Source of the DNA: an uncultured Bacteroidales bacterium
Lineage (GTDB): Bacteria > Bacteroidota > Bacteroidia > Bacteroidales > GWA2-32-17
Assembly: GCA_937960415.1 (NCBI GenBank)
Contig: CALGPK010000073.1
Location: 1-38,723 of the forward strand
Direction of reading: 5' to 3'
DNA length: 38,723 nt
Part shown: positions 18,173-27,892 of the stretch, piece after piece
Layout of the letters: each line of letters starts with the position of its first letter
Numbering within the stretch: position 1 is the first letter of the stretch
Position numbers and translations under genes: made by a program
The notes under the pieces: model-generated
Databases searched by the model: none
What the model was told of the DNA's origin: nothing
The model's input: the letters and a program-made list of their open reading frames with translations, nothing else

Positions 18173-18712
18173 ATGAAAATATTAAGTATTTTACTATTTA
18201 TCACACTTGTTCTACCCGAAAATCCTGTAGATAAACTAATAAATGCAGCTGCTAAAGGCGATGTAAACAAAATATCTACCTTGCTAAAAAAAGGTATCGA
18301 TATCAACCAAAAAAACAGAGCCCGTTGGACTGCTTTAGGATATGCATGTAAATATGGACATTTAGATGTAGTAAAATTTTTAATCGAAAACGGAGCTGAT
18401 ATTAACGAAACCGTCAATACTGGCTCAACACCTCTGTCTGTTGCCCTGCTCGAAGGACATTTTCATATTGCAGAGTATCTCGTTAAAAACAAAGCCGACG
18501 TAAATAAACCCGATTTGCTTGGAATGACACCACTAATGTGGGCTGTAAAAGACAACCTTTTTAAAATGACTCAATTCCTGATACTACACGGAGCCAACGT
18601 AAACGCAATAAATCAGAACGGACGTTCGGTATTGGACATTGCCAGCGACGATAAAATCATAAAACTTTTAAAAGAAAAAGGAGCTAAAAATAGTACTGAA
18701 ATTATCAAATGA
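18173..18712 (+). CDS. Exported ankyrin-repeat protein
   Basis: This 179-residue protein has a short hydrophobic N-terminus (MKILSILLFITLVLP) followed by about four ankyrin repeats. Typical repeat cores are VDKLINAAAKGDVNKI, WTALGYACKYGHLDVVKFLI, STPLSVALLEGHFHIAEYLV and MTPLMWAVKDNLFKMTQFLI, each followed by a NGADIN-like turn. Ankyrin repeats bind other proteins; the partner is unknown. The signal is short, so it could be periplasmic or membrane-tethered. It lies five bases after ettA and overlaps hisS by four bases. Confidence 0.85.
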   Translation: MKILSILLFITLVLPENPVDKLINAAAKGDVNKISTLLKKGIDINQKNRARWTALGYACKYGHLDVVKFLIENGADINETVNTGSTPLSVALLEGHFHIAEYLVKNKADVNKPDLLGMTPLMWAVKDNLFKMTQFLILHGANVNAINQNGRSVLDIASDDKIIKLLKEKGAKNSTEIIK

Positions 18713-20097
18713 ATCCGTTTATGAATCAACCATTATCTATACCAAAAGGGACCAGAGATTTTACACCCGAACAAGTTAGCAAACGTCAATACATTTTTGA
18801 TACGTTAAAACGTATTTTTAGTCTTTACGGATTTGCTCCTATCGAAACTCCGGCAATGGAACAACTCTCTACATTGCTTGGTAAATATGGCGAAGAAGGA
18901 GATAAATTGCTTTTCAAAGTTTTAAATTCGGGTGATTTTATTAAAGACATTAGCAATAATGATTGGAATGAAGGTAATTCGCATAAACTATCGCTCAAAA
19001 TATGTGAAAAAGGTCTTAGATACGACTTAACAGTTCCATTTGCCCGCTACGTAGTTATGCACCGCAACGAAATTGTTTTTCCGTTCAAACGCTATCAGAT
19101 ACAACCTGTTTGGCGTGCCGATCGACCACAAAAAGGACGCTACCGAGAGTTTTATCAGTGCGATGTAGATATAATCGGAACCAACTCATTAATTGCCGAA
19201 ACAGAACTGTTGCTCATCATCAACAACGTATTCGATGCGTTGCAGCTTAAATATATTACATTACTCAACAATCGCAAAATATTACAGGGACTTGCCGAAC
19301 GATGCTCGTTAAACGAACATTTTGTTGCATTTACAACCATACTCGATAAACTCGACAAAATAGGTATAGATGCCGTAATGATAGAACTTGCCCTATTGCC
19401 TGTAGAACAAAACATTTTAAACGAATTAAAAAACTTTTTGCAGCAATTTTTATCGTTATCTTCCAATTCCCAAAAAATCCAAATTGCAAAGTCATTTATC
19501 AACAACGAAATTGGACTAAAAGGACTGGAAGAATTAGATTTCTTAGTCAATCACGCCAAACAACTCAACATAGAACACAACATCAAATTCGATATCCTGT
19601 TAGCACGAGGCTTAAGCTACTATACAGGAACCATTCTCGAAGTCAAATCGAGCGAAACAGCTATGGGAAGCATCTGCGGAGGTGGACGCTACGACAACCT
19701 TACCGGTATCTTTGGCCTGCCCGATGTGTCGGGAGTTGGGATGTCGTTCGGAGCCGACCGTATTTACGACATTATGGAAACTCTTAACCGATTCCCCGAA
19801 AACTTAACTCAACCGACTGACGTTTTTATTGCTAATTTTTTACCCAACATAGAAAACCAACTAATCGAAATCACACAACAACTAAGAAAAAATCAAATTC
19901 GAGCCGATTTATTTTACGATAACACAGTTAAACTAAAAAAACAACTTACCATTGCACATCAGAAAAAAATACCCTGGGTCTTAATAGTAGGAGAAGATGA
20001 ACTACAACAAGGCAAATATCAACTCAAAAACATGAACACGGGGGAACAATTTTTGCTTTCACTTACAGATATTATCGAAAAAATTAAAAAATCATGA
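18709..20097 (+). CDS. hisS: Histidyl-tRNA synthetase
   Basis: A class II aminoacyl-tRNA synthetase of 462 residues that charges tRNA-His. Motif 1 region is IPKGTRDFTPEQ; motif 2 is seen as RYDLTVPFARYVV and QIQPVWRADRPQKGRYREFYQCDVDI; the histidine-specific block is ARGLSYYTGTILE; GSICGGGRYDNL and the motif 3 region GVGMSFGADRIYDIME follow; a C-terminal anticodon-binding domain ends the protein. The ATG at 18709 overlaps the ankyrin gene stop; a second ATG at 18721 is an alternative start. The TGA overlaps the next ATG. Confidence 0.97.
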   Translation: MNPFMNQPLSIPKGTRDFTPEQVSKRQYIFDTLKRIFSLYGFAPIETPAMEQLSTLLGKYGEEGDKLLFKVLNSGDFIKDISNNDWNEGNSHKLSLKICEKGLRYDLTVPFARYVVMHRNEIVFPFKRYQIQPVWRADRPQKGRYREFYQCDVDIIGTNSLIAETELLLIINNVFDALQLKYITLLNNRKILQGLAERCSLNEHFVAFTTILDKLDKIGIDAVMIELALLPVEQNILNELKNFLQQFLSLSSNSQKIQIAKSFINNEIGLKGLEELDFLVNHAKQLNIEHNIKFDILLARGLSYYTGTILEVKSSETAMGSICGGGRYDNLTGIFGLPDVSGVGMSFGADRIYDIMETLNRFPENLTQPTDVFIANFLPNIENQLIEITQQLRKNQIRADLFYDNTVKLKKQLTIAHQKKIPWVLIVGEDELQQGKYQLKNMNTGEQFLLSLTDIIEKIKKS

Positions 20098-21089
20098 AAA
20101 CATTTACATTCATTTTCTTGCATGTATTATTTTTCTTATTCGTTCATGCCCAAGAGGGACATAAGCTTATTAAGTGGCTAACCTTAAAAGAAGCAGTTGA
20201 GCTCAACAAAATTCAACCAAAAAAGTTTATCATCGATATGTACACCGACTGGTGTGGCTGGTGTAAAAAAATGGATGCCGAAACGTTTAATCATCCTGCT
20301 ATCGCTGCATTTATTAACGAACACTTTTATCCGGTAAAATTCAATGCCGAAACCAAAGATACTATTGAGTTTAAAGGCAAGAAATACACCAATTCCAACA
20401 TTGGATTTAGACCAACACATAGTCTTGCTCTGGAACTCATGAACAATCGTGCCTCCTATCCCACCATGGTTTATCTCGACGAACAATTAAATAGCATTAG
20501 TGCTGTCCCGGGTTATATGTCACCTGCCGATATTGAGCCTGTACTGGTATTTTTTGCCCGCAATTTCTACAAAATTTATCCCTTTGAACAATTTAAAAAA
20601 GATTTCGATAAAGCCTTTCGCGATACCACCAAAATTGTCGATAAAATACAATGGCAACATTTCGATAAAGGACTAAAATCAAACAAAAAGAAAATTATCT
20701 TTATGTATTTCAATGGCTGTATCGACTGTGCCATAATGCAACGTGTTATCTTTCAACACGATACTATTGCCCATCTACTCAACGACAAATTCACCATCAT
20801 ACCATTTGATGTACTTACAACCGACACCATACGTTTCAACGACATTGCTTACATTAACGAACAAAAACAACATCCTTTTCATCAACTTGCTGTAACACTT
20901 ACCAATGCACAAATTAACATACCGGGCATGGTCTTTTTAAGCGAAAACAACCAACTCATTTCGTATGTCCCCGGATATTTCCCGCTAAATGCAATGGAAA
21001 TGCTTCTTCATTTTTTTTACAAAGAAGCTTACAAAACGCAAACATGGGAGCAATTTACCAAAAACTTTCATTCCAATATAAAACCATAA
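20094..21089 (+). CDS. Exported protein with two thioredoxin-like domains
   Basis: A 331-residue protein with a signal sequence (ending near VHAQ, residue 20) and two thioredoxin-fold halves. The first has MYTDWCGWCKKMDAETF with CxxC at C54/C57, as in thioredoxin_7 and DUF255-like domains. The second has YFNGCIDCAIMQ with CxxC at about C209/C212 in a weaker context. Each half ends with a proline-containing strand (RASYPTMVYLD; INIPGMVFLS) where the cis-proline loop is expected, so both may be redox active in the periplasm. It is a duplication within one gene. It overlaps hisS by four bases, and the next gene starts directly after its stop. Confidence 0.85.
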   Translation: MKTFTFIFLHVLFFLFVHAQEGHKLIKWLTLKEAVELNKIQPKKFIIDMYTDWCGWCKKMDAETFNHPAIAAFINEHFYPVKFNAETKDTIEFKGKKYTNSNIGFRPTHSLALELMNNRASYPTMVYLDEQLNSISAVPGYMSPADIEPVLVFFARNFYKIYPFEQFKKDFDKAFRDTTKIVDKIQWQHFDKGLKSNKKKIIFMYFNGCIDCAIMQRVIFQHDTIAHLLNDKFTIIPFDVLTTDTIRFNDIAYINEQKQHPFHQLAVTLTNAQINIPGMVFLSENNQLISYVPGYFPLNAMEMLLHFFYKEAYKTQTWEQFTKNFHSNIKP

Positions 21090-21872
21090 ATGCTGCAACT
21101 ACCAAACATATACATTGCCGGAAGCGGTAACCTTGCATGGAATTTAACTCGTGCTTTTGTTTGCAACAATTTGCCCGTGAAAGGCATCTGGTCTTTAAAC
21201 ACAAACAGTGCCAGCGAACTTGCTCAATTAACAAATATTCCAGCATTAACCCAAAGCGATTTTTTTAACAAAGACGGACTATTTTTTTTGTGCGTCAACG
21301 ATTCTTCTATTGAAACACTTGCTCAACAACTTTCGTCAAAAATATTAATTCATTGTGCCGGTTCTGTCTCTTTAAATGTATTGCTTAACCATACTCAATA
21401 TGCAGCTGTTTTTTATCCGTTGCAAACCTTTAACAAAAATAAAGCGGTAAACTTTAAAGATATACCGGTTTTCATCGAAGCATCTCATGAGGGCTTACAA
21501 AATCAATTAACTTTCATGGCAAAAAAAATTGGAAGTAAGCCATACACCGTCAACTCTGAACAACGTTTAGGTATTCATTTGGCTGCTGTTTTTGCCAATA
21601 ACTTTTCAAACTATATGATAACACTTGCACAACAAATAACCAAAAAAAACAACATCAATACAAATGTTTTAGTCCCACTGTTGCTTGAAACTTTCCAAAA
21701 TGCCATTGAACTCGGTGCCGAGCATGCACAAACAGGACCGGCTATGCGAAACGACCAAATTACTATTAGAAAACATCTCGAAATACTTAAAGACAACCCC
21801 GAATTAAAAAAAATTTATAGTTTTGTAACGGAGTCTATTATCGAATTTTATAAAAATGAACAAAAGTCTTAA
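21090..21872 (+). CDS. Rossmann-like / DUF2520 protein
   Basis: A 260-residue protein with an N-terminal dinucleotide-binding fold (YIAGSGNLAWNLTRAF, a GxGNxA glycine motif) and a C-terminal helical DUF2520 domain (VFANNFSNYMITLAQQI, ELGAEHAQTGPAMRND, the TGPxxRxD block typical of the family). It resembles pyrroline-5-carboxylate and ketopantoate reductases in fold, but the substrate is unknown. It starts directly after the thioredoxin gene stop and overlaps kdsC by 17 bases. The DUF2520-KdsC-UbiA-Maf order is, as I recall, common in Bacteroidota. Confidence 0.88.
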   Translation: MLQLPNIYIAGSGNLAWNLTRAFVCNNLPVKGIWSLNTNSASELAQLTNIPALTQSDFFNKDGLFFLCVNDSSIETLAQQLSSKILIHCAGSVSLNVLLNHTQYAAVFYPLQTFNKNKAVNFKDIPVFIEASHEGLQNQLTFMAKKIGSKPYTVNSEQRLGIHLAAVFANNFSNYMITLAQQITKKNNINTNVLVPLLLETFQNAIELGAEHAQTGPAMRNDQITIRKHLEILKDNPELKKIYSFVTESIIEFYKNEQKS

Positions 21873-22383
21873 CTTTAAAGAAAAACTGGTTTACATTCGT
21901 GCTTTTGCATTCGATGTAGATGGCGTATTTTCGGGTAATATTTATCTTTCGTCGAATGGTGAGCAATGGCGTTCGATGAATATTAAAGATGGATACGCTA
22001 TACAATACGCTGTTAAAAAAGGTTATCCGGTTGCTATCATTACAGGTGGCTTGTGCAAAGGAATACAAATTCGTTTCGAAGGACTGGGAGTACAAGATAT
22101 TTATTTAGGTTCGAGCCATAAAAAAGAAGCATTTTCTGACTTTCTGCAAAAATATCAGTTACAGCCAAACGATGTATTGTATATGGGTGACGACCTGCCC
22201 GACTACGAAGTAATGAAAATGGCTGGTATCTCGGTTTGTCCTGCCGATGCTGCCGTAGAAATCATCGAAATTGCTGATTATATATCGAACTACAAGGGAG
22301 GTGAAGGATGCGTACGCGATATCATTGAGCAAGTACTCCGGGCACAAGGAAAATGGTTCAATGCCGATGCTTTTGAATGGTAA
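21856..22383 (+). CDS. kdsC: KdsC-type HAD phosphatase (Kdo-8-phosphate phosphatase)
   Basis: A 175-residue C0-type HAD phosphatase without a cap domain. The nucleophile motif is FAFDVDGVFSG (D20, D22), motif II is AIITGG, and motif IV is YMGDDLPDYEVM. It should release phosphate from 3-deoxy-D-manno-octulosonate 8-phosphate to make Kdo for lipopolysaccharide. Small homologues can act on other sugar-acid phosphates, so substrate assignment is by family. It fits with lpxH in the same window. The ATG lies within the end of the DUF2520 gene. Confidence 0.88.
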   Translation: MNKSLNFKEKLVYIRAFAFDVDGVFSGNIYLSSNGEQWRSMNIKDGYAIQYAVKKGYPVAIITGGLCKGIQIRFEGLGVQDIYLGSSHKKEAFSDFLQKYQLQPNDVLYMGDDLPDYEVMKMAGISVCPADAAVEIIEIADYISNYKGGEGCVRDIIEQVLRAQGKWFNADAFEW

Positions 22384-22393
22384 AAAAATAAAT

Positions 22394-23341
22394 ATGAAAA
22401 TAGCCAACTTTTTACAACTGGTACGATACAAAAACCTGATTATTATTGTACTAACCATGTATGCCATACGTTATGGTATCATTTATCCTTTTTTGCATCA
22501 AATCAATTATTCGCTTCAACTAGGCGAATTGCCCTTCTTACTGCTGGTACTTGCCACAGTTTGCATTGCTGCTGCCGGTTATGCCATCAACGACTATTTC
22601 GATATTCGTTCCGATATGTCGAATCACCCCGAAAGTGTTATCGTTGGCACTAAACTTTCGCGTCGCACAGCACTAACTGCCAACAATATATTGAATTTTA
22701 TCGGTGTCGTACTTGGCTTTTATGTTTCGCACTACATTCACTTAACCAAACTTGGTTTTCTTTTCCTATTCATTTCGGGCATTTTGTGGTTCTACTCATC
22801 GTTTTTTAAACGAATGCTTCTATGGGGCAATATGATTGTAGCTCTGTTTGCTGCTTTAATACCTTTGCTTCCGGTTATTTACGAAATTCCATTGCTCAAC
22901 GAAGTTATTACAAAAGGCCGACCACCAGTTGAAGCTAAGACCGTTTCAGTTATTTTTATATTTGCACTGGGCTATGCATACTTTGCATTTATGTTTACAC
23001 TTATTCGCGAAATTGTTAAAGATATGGAAGACATGCAAGGCGACAGCGAACTACAACGAAACACGCTACCATTGGTATTTGGCATTCAAAAAACAAAATG
23101 GGTAGTGCATGTCCTATCGATAATCATTATCGCATCGTTGCTGACTATTTACGTAATGTTTTTCCAGGATATTATCTCCATTGTATATTTGAGTTTAACG
23201 GTTATTCTTCCGCTCGCTTATTTGCAATACAAACTACACAAATCCACCGGCAACAAAGAATTTTACAAAATAAGCCAGCAATTAAAAATCATCATGTTTT
23301 TCGGATTGGGTTTTGTTGTAATTTTGTGGTTTACATTGTAA
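22394..23341 (+). CDS. UbiA-family prenyltransferase
   Basis: A polytopic membrane protein of 315 residues carrying both aspartate-rich UbiA motifs: NDYFDIRSDMSNHPES and REIVKDMEDMQGDSE. These bind the diphosphate of the prenyl donor through magnesium. About eight hydrophobic segments are evident. Bacteroidota members are often named geranylgeranylglycerol-phosphate geranylgeranyltransferase, though the acceptor cannot be told from sequence alone; menaquinone or haem synthesis are alternatives. A longer frame from 22271 overlaps kdsC heavily; I chose the ATG at 22394, ten bases after the kdsC stop. Confidence 0.88.
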   Translation: MKIANFLQLVRYKNLIIIVLTMYAIRYGIIYPFLHQINYSLQLGELPFLLLVLATVCIAAAGYAINDYFDIRSDMSNHPESVIVGTKLSRRTALTANNILNFIGVVLGFYVSHYIHLTKLGFLFLFISGILWFYSSFFKRMLLWGNMIVALFAALIPLLPVIYEIPLLNEVITKGRPPVEAKTVSVIFIFALGYAYFAFMFTLIREIVKDMEDMQGDSELQRNTLPLVFGIQKTKWVVHVLSIIIIASLLTIYVMFFQDIISIVYLSLTVILPLAYLQYKLHKSTGNKEFYKISQQLKIIMFFGLGFVVILWFTL

Positions 23342-23345
23342 TCCG

Positions 23346-23939
23346 ATGCTACTCCATAAATTATCAAAATATACTATTTATTTGGGTTCTCAATCGCCCC
23401 GTCGTAAGCAATTACTCCAAGGTATGGGGATTCATTTCGATATTCTTCCTCAACGACATACCAATGAAAATTTTCCCGAAAAACTCAAAGAACAAGACAT
23501 TGCCATTTATTTGGCACAACAAAAATCACTTTTGTACAATGATTTTCTAATACATCCTAACATTATTATTATCACAGCCGATACTATTGTTTCACTGGAA
23601 GGGAAAATATTAGGTAAACCTTCCGATGCAACCGAAGCCGCCAATATGCTCAAACATCTATCAGGAAAAAAACATATCGTTTACACAGGGGTTTGTCTCA
23701 AAACACAACAAAAAGAAATTTCGTTTTTCGATTCAACCGATGTCTATTTTAAATCATTATCGGACGATGAAATTCAATATTACATCACACACTACAAGCC
23801 ATACGACAAAGCTGGTAGTTATGCTGCGCAAGAATGGATAGGATACATAGGTATCAAAAAAATTGCAGGCTCGTATTTCAATGTTATGGGCTTGCCCGTT
23901 CATAGATTGTATGTAGAACTTGAAAACTTAATATCATGA
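23346..23939 (+). CDS. maf: Maf-like nucleotide pyrophosphatase
   Basis: A 197-residue Maf/HAM1-fold protein. Signatures are LGSQSPRRKQLLQGMGIHF at the N-terminus, ITADTIVSLEGKILGKP, and YDKAGSYAAQEWIGYIGIKK near the C-terminus followed by GSYFNVMGLPV. Maf proteins hydrolyse dTTP, UTP or modified nucleotides and are thought to clean nucleotide pools or slow septation; the WIGYIGIKKI version suggests the dTTP/UTP type. It starts four bases after the UbiA stop, and its TGA overlaps the S46 peptidase ATG. Confidence 0.92.
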   Translation: MLLHKLSKYTIYLGSQSPRRKQLLQGMGIHFDILPQRHTNENFPEKLKEQDIAIYLAQQKSLLYNDFLIHPNIIIITADTIVSLEGKILGKPSDATEAANMLKHLSGKKHIVYTGVCLKTQQKEISFFDSTDVYFKSLSDDEIQYYITHYKPYDKAGSYAAQEWIGYIGIKKIAGSYFNVMGLPVHRLYVELENLIS

Positions 23940-26068
23940 AAGCCATTTTGACGTTGATAATTGCATGGTTCATCTTTTTCAAAACTACTGCCGATGAAGG
24001 CATGTGGATACCAATGTTGCTACATCAATCCACCATTCAAAAAATGAAAGAAAAAGGCTTCAAATTATCGGCAGAAGACATATATAGCATCAACAAAGCC
24101 AGCATGAAAGATGCTGTGGTACTATTTGGTCGTGGATGCACGGGTGAATTTATCTCCGATCAAGGACTCTTACTAACCAATCACCATTGTGGATACGGCT
24201 CTATTCAACGACACAGCACCCTCGAACACGACTACCTTTCCGATGGGTTTTGGGCTAAATCGCTTCAAGAAGAACTCCCCAACCCCGGATTAACGGTTTC
24301 GTTACTTGTTCGTATGGAAGATGTAACCGACTACGTATTAAACAATGTAACACCACAAATAACAGAAGCCAAACGCGAAGAAACCATTCAGGCTGCCATA
24401 CAGCAACTTAAAGCAAAATATTCCGAAAACAATCGTTATCAGGTCGAAATAAAACCGTTCTACTACGGAAATCAATATTTTATGTACATCTACGAAGTCT
24501 TTAAAGATGTTCGTTTAGTAGGTACACCTCCATCTTCCATTGGTAAATTTGGCGGCGATACCGACAACTGGATGTGGCCACGTCATACCGGCGATTTTAG
24601 TTTGTTTCGCGTTTACGCCAATAAAAACAACGAGCCTGCCGAATACTCGCCCGATAATGTCCCCTACAAACCAAAAAAACATTTTCCTATTTCGCTAAAA
24701 GGTGTTAAAGAAAACGATTTTACTATGGTATTCGGGTTTCCGGGAACAACTCAACAATACATTCCATCCTATGCCATAGATTTGATTCAAAATATCGAAA
24801 ACCCTCACCAAATCAAGTTGCGCGATATTCGCCTGCAAATCATCAAATCGGCTATGGACACCAGCCGCCTTATTCGCATTCAATATGCCAACAAACAAGC
24901 CAGCATTGCCAATTCATGGAAAAAATGGATTGGCGAAAACGAAGGATTAAAACGATTACAAACAATAAAGAAAAAACAAGATTTCGAAAAGCAATTTATA
25001 AACTGGGCTGCTATGGATCCCGATCGCGCACTGGTGTACGAAAAAATTCTTCCTACCTTTCAAAACGTCTATGAACAAATAAAACCCTTACAACTCATTG
25101 AAACATACTACTTCGAAGCCCTTTTTGCCGTCGAAATTATACAATTTTGCTCAAATGTAAATCAACTCCTCGAAAGCAAAAACTTTGCAAACGCATACGA
25201 AAACTTCTTAAACCGCCATAAAAGTTTCTTTAAAAACTACCAGCCTGCCATAGACAAACTTACATTTGAAAAAATGATGGCTGCGTTTGTCGTAATTATT
25301 TCTAAAGAATATACACCCAAAACACTTTTACAGCTTAAGAAAAAATTTAAAAACAACTGGAAAAACGTATCCGAATATGTATTTAACAATTCTATTTTGT
25401 TAAATACCTCGAAACTAGAATCATTAAAAACATCCGATGAAAAAAATATTCGCAAAATATTACAAAACGACATTTTTTTCAAGATCTGGATTGAAGCCAA
25501 AAACATATTCAATAATACTATTTTGCCCCCCATGAAATGGTATCAAACACAAATCGACAGTTTAAACCGCATTTATATTCGTGGACAGATGGAACTCCTG
25601 TCCGACAAAGATTTTTACCCCGATGCCAATCTTACCTTACGCATATCGTATGGCACTATTAGCAGTTACAATCCCAGCGACGGTATACACTATCACTGGC
25701 AAACAACCATCGACGGCATCATCGAAAAAGACGACACTACCATATATGACTACATTGTCCCTAAAAAACTCAAAGAACTTTGGAAAGACAAAGACTACGG
25801 ACCCTACGGCGAAAATGGAACGCTCCCTGTATGCTTTATAGCCAACAACCACACTACAGGTGGCAACAGCGGAAGCCCCGTATTAAATGCCAATGGCGAA
25901 CTCATTGGCTGCAACTTCGACCGTACGTGGGAAAGCACTATGAGCGACCTGCACTACGACCCCTATCGATGCCGAAACATTTGCCTCGACATTCGCTATA
26001 TGCTTTTTATCATCGACAAATTTGCCAATGCAAAACACCTCATAAACGAAATGACTATTGTTCAATAA
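23936..26068 (+). CDS. S46-family dipeptidyl-peptidase, DPP11 type
   Basis: A 710-residue exported serine peptidase that removes dipeptides from the N-terminus of peptides in the periplasm. The triad is visible as H84 (TNHHCGYG), D220 (PRHTGDF) and S645 (GGNSGSPV). The S1 pocket position that separates DPP7 (Gly) from DPP11 (Arg) is Arg663, 18 residues after the serine as in Porphyromonas DPP11 (S655/R673). It should therefore prefer Asp or Glu at P1; this is inference from family knowledge. The signal sequence ends near KTTA (residue 19). The ATG overlaps the maf stop, and trmD begins two bases after its TAA. Confidence 0.93.
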   Translation: MKAILTLIIAWFIFFKTTADEGMWIPMLLHQSTIQKMKEKGFKLSAEDIYSINKASMKDAVVLFGRGCTGEFISDQGLLLTNHHCGYGSIQRHSTLEHDYLSDGFWAKSLQEELPNPGLTVSLLVRMEDVTDYVLNNVTPQITEAKREETIQAAIQQLKAKYSENNRYQVEIKPFYYGNQYFMYIYEVFKDVRLVGTPPSSIGKFGGDTDNWMWPRHTGDFSLFRVYANKNNEPAEYSPDNVPYKPKKHFPISLKGVKENDFTMVFGFPGTTQQYIPSYAIDLIQNIENPHQIKLRDIRLQIIKSAMDTSRLIRIQYANKQASIANSWKKWIGENEGLKRLQTIKKKQDFEKQFINWAAMDPDRALVYEKILPTFQNVYEQIKPLQLIETYYFEALFAVEIIQFCSNVNQLLESKNFANAYENFLNRHKSFFKNYQPAIDKLTFEKMMAAFVVIISKEYTPKTLLQLKKKFKNNWKNVSEYVFNNSILLNTSKLESLKTSDEKNIRKILQNDIFFKIWIEAKNIFNNTILPPMKWYQTQIDSLNRIYIRGQMELLSDKDFYPDANLTLRISYGTISSYNPSDGIHYHWQTTIDGIIEKDDTTIYDYIVPKKLKELWKDKDYGPYGENGTLPVCFIANNHTTGGNSGSPVLNANGELIGCNFDRTWESTMSDLHYDPYRCRNICLDIRYMLFIIDKFANAKHLINEMTIVQ

Positions 26069-26070
26069 CC

Positions 26071-26751
26071 ATGCGATTCGATGTACTAACCATATTGCCC
26101 GAACTTTTACAAAGCCCTCTCAGTCACTCTATCGTAAAACGAGCAGTAGAACGCAAAATTGTAGAGATACACATCCACAATATACGCAACTATAGCCCAT
26201 ACAAACACCGTCAGGTTGATGACTACCCCTATGCCGGAAAAGGTGGTATGGTACTCATGATAGAACCTATTTACCAGGCAATAACACACTTAACATCACA
26301 AATAACATACGATGAAATAATATATACCTCACCCGATGGTGAATTATTCAATCAGAAATTAGCTAACGAACTATCTCTAAAAAAAAATATTCTTATTCTT
26401 TGCGGACATTATAAGGGTGTCGACCATCGCGTACGGGAACATTTAATAACCCGCGAAATAAGCATTGGCGACTATGTGCTTACAGGTGGCGAACTGGCTG
26501 CAGCCGTCATGATCGATTGCATTGTGCGATTACTCCCCGGTGCCATTAACGACGAAATGTCGGCACTAAGCGATTCATTTCAAGATAATTTGCTGGCACC
26601 GCCAGTTTACACACGACCCGCTGAGTTTAACGGCTGGAGAGTTCCCGATATCTTGCTATCGGGCAACGATAAAGCCATTGAACAATGGAAACTCGAACAA
26701 GCCATAGAACGCACCAAAAAAATACGACCTGATTTGTTTAATAAATTATAA
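26071..26751 (+). CDS. trmD: tRNA (guanine-37-N1)-methyltransferase
   Basis: TrmD methylates G37 next to the anticodon of several tRNAs, preventing +1 frameshifts, using S-adenosylmethionine bound in a trefoil-knot fold. Blocks are [13 protein letters not shown] at the start, [47 protein letters not shown] and [20 protein letters not shown] placed the start at the ATG at 26071 (226 residues); a longer frame from 25780 overlaps the peptidase gene out of frame and has no homology. The usual neighbours rpsP, rimM and rplS are absent. Confidence 0.95.
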   Translation: MRFDVLTILPELLQSPLSHSIVKRAVERKIVEIHIHNIRNYSPYKHRQVDDYPYAGKGGMVLMIEPIYQAITHLTSQITYDEIIYTSPDGELFNQKLANELSLKKNILILCGHYKGVDHRVREHLITREISIGDYVLTGGELAAAVMIDCIVRLLPGAINDEMSALSDSFQDNLLAPPVYTRPAEFNGWRVPDILLSGNDKAIEQWKLEQAIERTKKIRPDLFNKL

Positions 26752-26759
26752 ATTCATCT

Positions 26760-26779
26760 ATTCATTATCTGTAATGAAT
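26760..26779 (+). terminator. Inverted repeat after trmD, possible terminator
   Basis: ATTCATTA (26760-26767), loop TCTG, then TAATGAAT (26772-26779) pair perfectly nine bases after the trmD stop. The hairpin is AT-rich and lacks a clean T run, so termination is uncertain. Confidence 0.35.
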
Positions 26780-27030
26780 TATGAAAATTTGAATATTGTT
26801 CTCACAACATCCATTGCTCGTCTTTTTTTTAAAAAAAAAGAAACAACCATTAAACACAATGTTGATTCTGACTTCGCTACTTTTTTAAAACTTAATAAAT
26901 TGATAAGCAGAAATTTACATTTTTACATTTTTAAAAAGTTAATATATAATGCCTAATATTTAATTTTTATTTTTTCAATATAGTAGCCGTATTGTCGTAC
27001 TATGTCATAATGTTGATAAATTTTTAATAA
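26780..27030. other. AT-rich spacer before accessory genes
   Basis: From trmD to 27030 I see no convincing gene. A 60-codon frame at 26774-26956 starts inside the inverted repeat and is lysine/phenylalanine-rich low-complexity sequence, so I do not call it. Confidence 0.5.
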
Positions 27031-27088
27031 AATTAACATTACAAATGTACAAAATTCAAAAAAATTTTGTAATATTGTAAAAAAAATT
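27031..27088 (+). repeat. 58-base leader repeat, copy A (promoter-like)
   Basis: Copy A matches copy B at 27937-27994 in 54 of 58 positions by hand alignment. It contains ACAAAATT (27049-27056) and AATTTTGT (27063-27070), which pair around a 6-base loop, and a -7-like box TAATATTG at 27070-27077 with one mismatch to TAnnTTTG. The box lies 39 bases before the ATG of the next gene. Confidence 0.75.
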
Positions 27089-27116
27089 GTTAGTTAAAAT
27101 AATAAAAGGAGGTAGT

Positions 27117-27875
27117 ATGTCAAAAAAATTACTTTATCACCTTAATGGCAATACGGATGGTAGATTAAAAACATATCTTGATTCATTAAAAGACACCCTC
27201 CATATTGCTTGGTATCCTTCAGCAGGAATAGATTTCAGACCTATGTTGTATTTGTCCCCAAAATATTCTGAAAAAAATCCTGGTTCAATAAAAGAAAATA
27301 TATTCCCTAACTTCTTTATTTACACTGATTATTTACCCTATTTTACATTTTTCAATAAATCTATTATTTATAAAGATAGAAGAACCGTTGTCACTGTGGA
27401 GCATATCGAAGCATTACCCAATCTAAGATTACGATTAGATGAGGATATTGTTGAGTTTCCAGAAGGGAACGAATTAACCGGCAAAGTATTATTTTTAGAA
27501 ATAAAAGTAAAATCAAAGGAACTGGGTGAACTTCAATACCCCCTAATATATGCATTTGTCGAGAATGAAGCGTTTTGTTCTAAAATATTATTACCTTCAA
27601 AATCTGATATTTCTCATATTATTCATGTTCGTTATGGCACTGCATATGGCGGCAGTAAGTCAAGTGGAATATGGTTATTTAATGTATTAAAAAGACTTAA
27701 TTGCAAGGTATTTATTTCTGATGGTTTATATAACCTTGCATCTGGCGACGTAGCTGCTTTAGTTAAATACCGAAACTTAAATGGCAATAAACCAGAAATG
27801 GAGGTCATTAGAACTCTTCCAGGTAAACTATGGTCAAAGATGATTACTAATATAACATGGAATATTGTAAAATAA
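27117..27875 (+). CDS. Unrecognised protein in accessory region
   Basis: The product is 252 residues, without signal or membrane segment. Visible blocks are IAWYPSAGIDFRPMLYLSPKY near residue 30, VTVEHIEALPNLRL near 85, LIYAFVENEAFCSKILLP near 145, and IIHVRYGTAYGGSKSSGIWL near 170. The conserved-looking aromatic, Asp and Gly positions suggest a real folded enzyme or binding family seen in other bacteria, but I cannot name it. The start is the ATG at 27117 because a strong AAAAGGAGG lies at 27104-27112, rare in this window where most genes lack a Shine-Dalgarno sequence. It is AT-rich, sits behind leader copy A, and is probably horizontally acquired. Confidence 0.75.
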   Translation: MSKKLLYHLNGNTDGRLKTYLDSLKDTLHIAWYPSAGIDFRPMLYLSPKYSEKNPGSIKENIFPNFFIYTDYLPYFTFFNKSIIYKDRRTVVTVEHIEALPNLRLRLDEDIVEFPEGNELTGKVLFLEIKVKSKELGELQYPLIYAFVENEAFCSKILLPSKSDISHIIHVRYGTAYGGSKSSGIWLFNVLKRLNCKVFISDGLYNLASGDVAALVKYRNLNGNKPEMEVIRTLPGKLWSKMITNITWNIVK

Positions 27876-27892
27876 TATCGTGCGCTATTTCT

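Noticed and set aside
25780-26070. Long N-terminal extension of TrmD
   Set aside because: It overlaps the S46 peptidase out of frame and lacks homology; [11 protein letters not shown] is the standard start.
26774-26956. 60-codon frame after trmD
   Set aside because: It starts inside an inverted repeat and is low-complexity Lys/Phe-rich sequence in AT-rich DNA.
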